64,000 nt of DNA, from contig JAEMWC010000196.1 of the NCBI GenBank assembly GCA_016490735.1, positions 943,501 to 1,007,500 of the forward strand, in the 5' to 3' direction. Below are positions 59,886 through 64,000 of this stretch, piece after piece; positions within the stretch are counted from its first letter, which is position 1; every line of letters starts with the position of its first letter. The translations under genes were made by a program, and so were the position numbers. The stretch is from Pachyseris speciosa. Lineage: Eukaryota; Cnidaria; Anthozoa; Scleractinia; Pachyseridae. The notes beneath the pieces were generated by a model that was not told the DNA's origin, made no database searches, and was given only the letters and a program-made list of their open reading frames with translations.

Positions 59886-60110
59886 ATACCCCCTTTCCTG
59901 CAAATGGCTGATCAGGTGTCGGCTGAAGATGTAATTGCGACACAACAAGTTGCCAGCTTGAGAATCCACATTGAAAGGGCGATCAACAAGATCAAGAACT
60001 ATCAAATATTTGATGGGGTAGTACCTTTGAGCATGTTTGGGGTAATTAATCAGATGTGGCCAGTATGTGCCATGTTGTGCAACATGCCCGATCCCATCAT
60101 AAGTGCTTAA
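59886..60110 (+). pseudogene. Transposase relic, C-terminus of a DDE_Tnp_4-like (PF13359) nuclease
   Basis: About 75 codons in frame to a TAA: IPPFLQMADQVSAEDVIATQ, then ASLRIHIERAINKIKNYQIF and LSMFGVINQMWPVCAMLCN. The IHIERAI(N/R)(K/R)IKN pattern and the ending are typical of the C-terminal end of DDE_Tnp_4 / THAP-associated transposases, with the final catalytic Glu probably in HIER. The catalytic Asp residues are missing. The left border lies in array flank sequence (gaccgaaaagaa-like). Confidence 0.75.
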
Positions 60111-61689
60111 ATTTGAACCTCTACACCTGTGGAATGACCACATGTTAATTCCCCTTAATATTAACACCAGTTTATCATATTCAGTGAAATTTATTAGTCT
60201 GCTATGCAGTCAAAATAAGAGTATCAGTAAATAACAGTATCAGAGAGAATTGTAAACATTCACCCAGAATATCACATTGAGTTTTCTTGATTAGGTTCCT
60301 CTGTGCTTTAAAGCACAATGTGAACATTATTTTATTTACAGGTGAAATGTTTGATATCTAAGAGATGTTAGGTGCTAATCACCATTCAAAGATATATACT
60401 GTACATGTACATAAATTTTCATGAAATACATTTCAACTACCTTTAACAGTAAAGGAGCAATAGGCTATAGCTGGGAGAATTTGTTTAAATACTGATGAGT
60501 AATCTTTTACATTTGTTATTCCCCACAGCTGCAACCTTGTATTGAACAATACAATAGTGGAAAAATGCAATGCTTGTCATTGGTACTTAGGTTATAAATT
60601 ATATACATGTACATGCAATTAATGGAATTTCAAGTAACTATTTTACATGCTGGCAGGTGAACTTTTAATAAGCAAATTCAGTTGATGTAGTTTTAATAGA
60701 GTGAGTGAAATAAAACGTAAAGATCTGCCCAGTAGATGGTATCAAAGGGTATTCTCTCTAGAGGGATACCCTTCTTTGTGTACACAGTGAAGTCGCACCA
60801 CAAAGCTCCAGTAACCGCCATGTGGCCTTGCACTTGCGCAAAGTAAGAACGAGTTCTTTTGAGTGTGCATTGTCCATTTACAGCCTCACAGAAAAAAATT
60901 GGGTCTTGGCATGCATCTTATGGAGTCACATGATACTTTGTCTCGGGACACTTCACTCAGGGTTCGTACAGGTCCTGGAAAACCCTAGTGAAAAAAACCG
61001 CTGGAAAACCGCTCTAGTGAATAACGGCATTCGTTCCAGTGACTTTCCCCGACCATCACTTGGATATTTTACGCTTGACGTGGCAGGAGCGTTGTTGGGA
61101 TGTAATAATAATAATAACTACTTTTATTAAAAACTGAACTACGGATATCAGATTTCCAGCATTTTCATTGGCTAGCCGGACACAGGCTCTCAGCTCATAT
61201 ACCTGCACTACCTTATATGGTCAATGAGCGCTTCAGCAAACAGAGAAAGCTCAATAAAATTTTCCCTCGAAACGGCAGCCATTAATCGTCCCGCAGCGGA
61301 ATTAACGAGTAGAAATTTCGAAACTGGAACCGAAATACAAATGGAATTCAACTCTTCATTGCTGAGTGTTTTAGAACGACAAGAAACAGTGCTGGGATCG
61401 TGTTAAAAAATTTCTTGCAGCGCTAAGAAAATTTCCGGGCTGTTGATATGATGTTTAGCTAATAGGAAAACGCACTCTTATTTACGGAGATACCAAAAGA
61501 GTTTTTGAACTTAACTAAACGAAATTGAAAATATGTATTCAACAACAAGTGTCACGGCCTCACGGGCCAGTCTATTCAAAACAAACTGAACAAACAAGAA
61601 CTTCATCTAAGATTTGCAGCAATAATCCACTAAGCTTAAGCTTATTGAAAATCTCTCCAGCGATCAGTGACACTTTTTAAAAAATTAAC
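60111..61689. other. Insertion-derived stretch between copies 3 and 4
   Basis: No gene. It includes a fragment with agggttcgtacaggtcctgg (60959) related to 46970-46985 and an AT-rich region. Array flank sequence resumes at about 61690. Confidence 0.4.
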
Positions 61690-61824
61690 ACACATAAAAA
61701 ATGTTACTCAACCGCTAAGTAGTTATGCAAGCTTTCCAACTTTTTACTTTCGAATAAATTGGCTAGGTTGTGATGCTCTCTGACTCGGGCGGCATCAAAG
61801 CCAATCGTCAATTTCGCACATTCG

Positions 61825-62263
61825 TAAATCACCTGGAACTGTTCTACAAGGCGAAATATTGCTTGAGAGTATTCTCTCCTCTATCGCCAACGCTAAAGAA
61901 AGTATTCTTTGTTATCTTGTCGTTTTTCGACGCCATGTACGGTTCGCGCAATCCTAGATCAGCGTCCGTGTTTACGAAACGATACCGCATCCATAACGAT
62001 CGTGTCAAATCCATTGTTCTACTGACCAAAAAGACTTGGTTTACAGTGTCAAGCGGGGATGGAAGCCACTGTGTGAATTTTTAGACTGTGAAATTCCAAA
62101 CGTTGCGTTTCCACATGAAAGCATTAAAGGCGAAATAGTCACTTTACCAATGGAGGAATTCCGGTCTGGCCGTCAAGTCAAACGGGAACTTATGTACACC
62201 TTTTTGGCGCTCGCCTGTTTTGTTATCGTTATTGCAAGTGTAATTTTTGCCATTTATGTTTGA
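61825..62263 (+). pseudogene. Sulfotransferase-like copy 4, 5'-deleted and frameshifted
   Basis: Array 5' flank (about 61690-61824) is joined directly to codons near residue 105 of the intact proteins (HLELFYKAKYCLRVFSPLS), so roughly 105 codons including the 5'-PSB loop are gone. The frame shifts again near 62025 (ctactgaccaaaaag against ccaccaaaaaaactt). The second frame, 62036-62263, keeps GWKPLCEFLDCEIPNVAFPH and the C-terminal hydrophobic tail. Without the PAPS loop it cannot be an enzyme. Confidence 0.85.
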
Positions 62264-63098
62264 CTTTTTTGACTTACTTTGTTGACTTCGTGACCTTATC
62301 ACTCACGCAGCACATAACTGAAAACTTCTCTATAACATTACTGCTTTCTATCACTGGTTTCTCGAGACTCGGTATTACAGGTTGCACATTTTTTTCTCAT
62401 TGTTTTGAGGAGGATTCGCATCAGAGTGAAGTGGAAACATACGCGTAGGCATAATTAGTCAGTGCTTTCAACTCTCGAACAAAATGCAGAGCTATTCATT
62501 TATTACCCCGATAAATAGAAGCTGATAGACCGAAAAGAAAGTTTGAAAAAAAAAGTCATGCTTATACAGAACTGGAACCCATGAACTCATTGATATCGGT
62601 GCAGTGCTCTACAGTGCAGTTGAGCGGTCCGTGTTTTTGGTTTGTGCCGATAAATCCGCGAATGATAAATCAATGAATGAATGTGAATACATTTTGTCGA
62701 TAGTTTCAGAGTTGTGTGACTTGTTTACATTTTGCTTTTTGTTATTGCGTTACTGTTACAAAATATTTTTAGATTTCAAATTCAGTTATCATATTAGCTC
62801 AAGATCAATCAACATTATCAGTTTCATCAGATAAATAGAACAAAGAACGATAGACTCGAAAGTTGTTTTAGGTTAGCGCGCTCACGCTATATGTTTCAGA
62901 TGTAATCAACCTTTGGACGGAATATATCTCTTTGGAATAAAATACAGTAGATCACAATCGAAGGAAAATTGGATTTATTCATTCTCAACACATTTGAACA
63001 ATGGGTGAGAGATTAAATAGTAGAGCACTGCACCGACATCGCAGAAGCCTTGGGTTCGAATCGGTACAACTTAAGCCTTTCTTTTCGCAACTGCTTAA

Positions 63099-63476
63099 AG
63101 GAGCAGTGTCACGCTATTGTACCATCACTTTAAAAAGCTTAAAACTCCCAATGCATCAGTGGAACCTTAAAATAATGGTCTAGTTTTGCTGCCAAAGACT
63201 GTAGTACTGCATTGACACCATAAACTCCTGTATTCCATCAAAGATGACGAGGATGGAAATGGATTGAAATTTGAAAAAACTTGCCAGTTTTTTCAAAATT
63301 TCAAGCTATGCATTTAAAAATCGCCAAAAACTTTTTATGGTTAGCTCCCTGCTAGAATTTCATTGGAATTCATCTTGCTGATTCTGTAGGAGCATTTTTT
63401 GCACGATAACAGGTAGAAGGCAGTAATTTTGGCAGAATTGAACCAAAACAGCATAAATCCCGGTGACAGTGCTCCT
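63099..63476. mobile_element. TTAA-flanked MITE (378 bp)
   Basis: The ends AGGAGCAGTGTCAC and GTGACAGTGCTCCT are inverted copies, with TTAA at 63095-63098 and 63477-63480. The same flank after copy 2 (48645-48665) has a single ttaa (ctgcttaagctgcc), i.e. the empty site. This points to a piggyBac/Kolobok-type mechanism. Confidence 0.9.
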
Positions 63477-63599
63477 TTAAGCTGCCTTCCGAGTCACAAT
63501 TGTGATGATTACCAAATCTTTAATCTTTTACGCGCACTTCAGAGATATGAGTATGATGTACATTCACAACATTGGATGACGTGATAATAAACAATTGCA

Positions 63600-63735
63600 A
63601 AAGAGCATATTTACTGAACCGCTAAGTAGTTATGCAAGCTTTCCAACTTTTTTGTCGCATAAATTAGTTAGGTTTTGATGCTTTCTGAGTCAGGTGGCAT
63701 CAAAGTGCCAATCATCAATTTCGCGCAGTTTCGCG
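63600..63735 (+). pseudogene. Array unit reduced to its 5' flank
   Basis: ttactgaaccgctaagtagt and the following sequence to atcaatttcgcgcagtttcgcgc match the 5' flanks of copies 4 (61710-61820) and the remnant (48779-48903), but no ATGAAGG follows. The unit therefore lost its coding part, as at 61825, or was cut by another insertion. Confidence 0.6.
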
Positions 63736-64000
63736 CCTAGTTGGTGTACAAACCCTTAACTGATCTTGGTGTCCTGTAGCCACGTCTTTCGGTTTCAAAC
63801 CAGAAACATTTAAAATCTTTCTGCCGTTAAATAAGTGGCACTGAATCGTGATAGTTTTCCGCCGTTTGCCATCTTGCCTGTGAACTGTTGGGGATGTTGT
63901 GCGCATGAGTGACGATGCACTGTTGTAGTGGGACGTTGTACTGGACATGCGTACTTCATGGGTACTTTGGGTGGTTATATGCCCAAAGTTTGACCGAAAT
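63736..64000. other. Window end, nothing assignable
   Basis: No gene recognised. The minus-strand frame 63948-63715 has 77 codons without motifs. Confidence 0.4.

Overview
The window is gene-sparse, AT-rich eukaryotic DNA with GT-AG introns, many small inverted-repeat transposons, simple repeats and tRNA-derived SINEs. The best-supported gene is an ortholog of the animal kinase NEK9. The SINE at 41.5 kb and several MITE termini resemble families I associate with cnidarians, so I infer a cnidarian, probably a stony coral. That identification is an inference, not a demonstration.

Layout. 1-0.7 kb: the first three coding exons of an unrecognised acidic, Ser-rich protein (minus strand), cut by the window edge. 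0.7-28 kb: no convincing gene; mostly dispersed and tandem repeats, including two copies of a MITE family with CAGGGG-type ends and 6-bp target duplications, and a tRNA-containing inverted duplication near 6.4 kb. 28.2-42.6 kb: fourteen phase-consistent exons (minus strand) encoding the RCC1 repeats and C-terminal tail of NEK9; its introns hold MITEs, a tRNA-bearing palindrome and a SINE. The kinase-encoding half was not found upstream. 43.7-63.7 kb: a tandem array of single-exon sulfotransferase-like genes (plus strand): two intact copies (43.7 and 58.4 kb), one frameshifted copy (47.2 kb), one 5'-deleted copy (61.8 kb), a remnant of the start (48.9 kb) and one copy reduced to its 5' flank (63.6 kb). 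The array is split by a degenerate Ty3/gypsy retrotransposon with very short LTRs (52.2-56.5 kb), a transposase relic (59.9 kb) and several MITEs.

How it fits together. The array copies act as alignment controls for each other: comparing filled and empty flanks gives insertion boundaries and target duplications for three small transposons. The intact sulfotransferases share a 5'-PSB-like loop, a conserved basic/acidic core and a C-terminal hydrophobic segment, which suggests tail-anchored membrane enzymes. NEK9 is an unrelated housekeeping gene whose missing 5' half, if it exists, would place the whole array inside one of its introns or indicate an assembly or rearrangement boundary. All calls come from reading the sequence; no database search was run.
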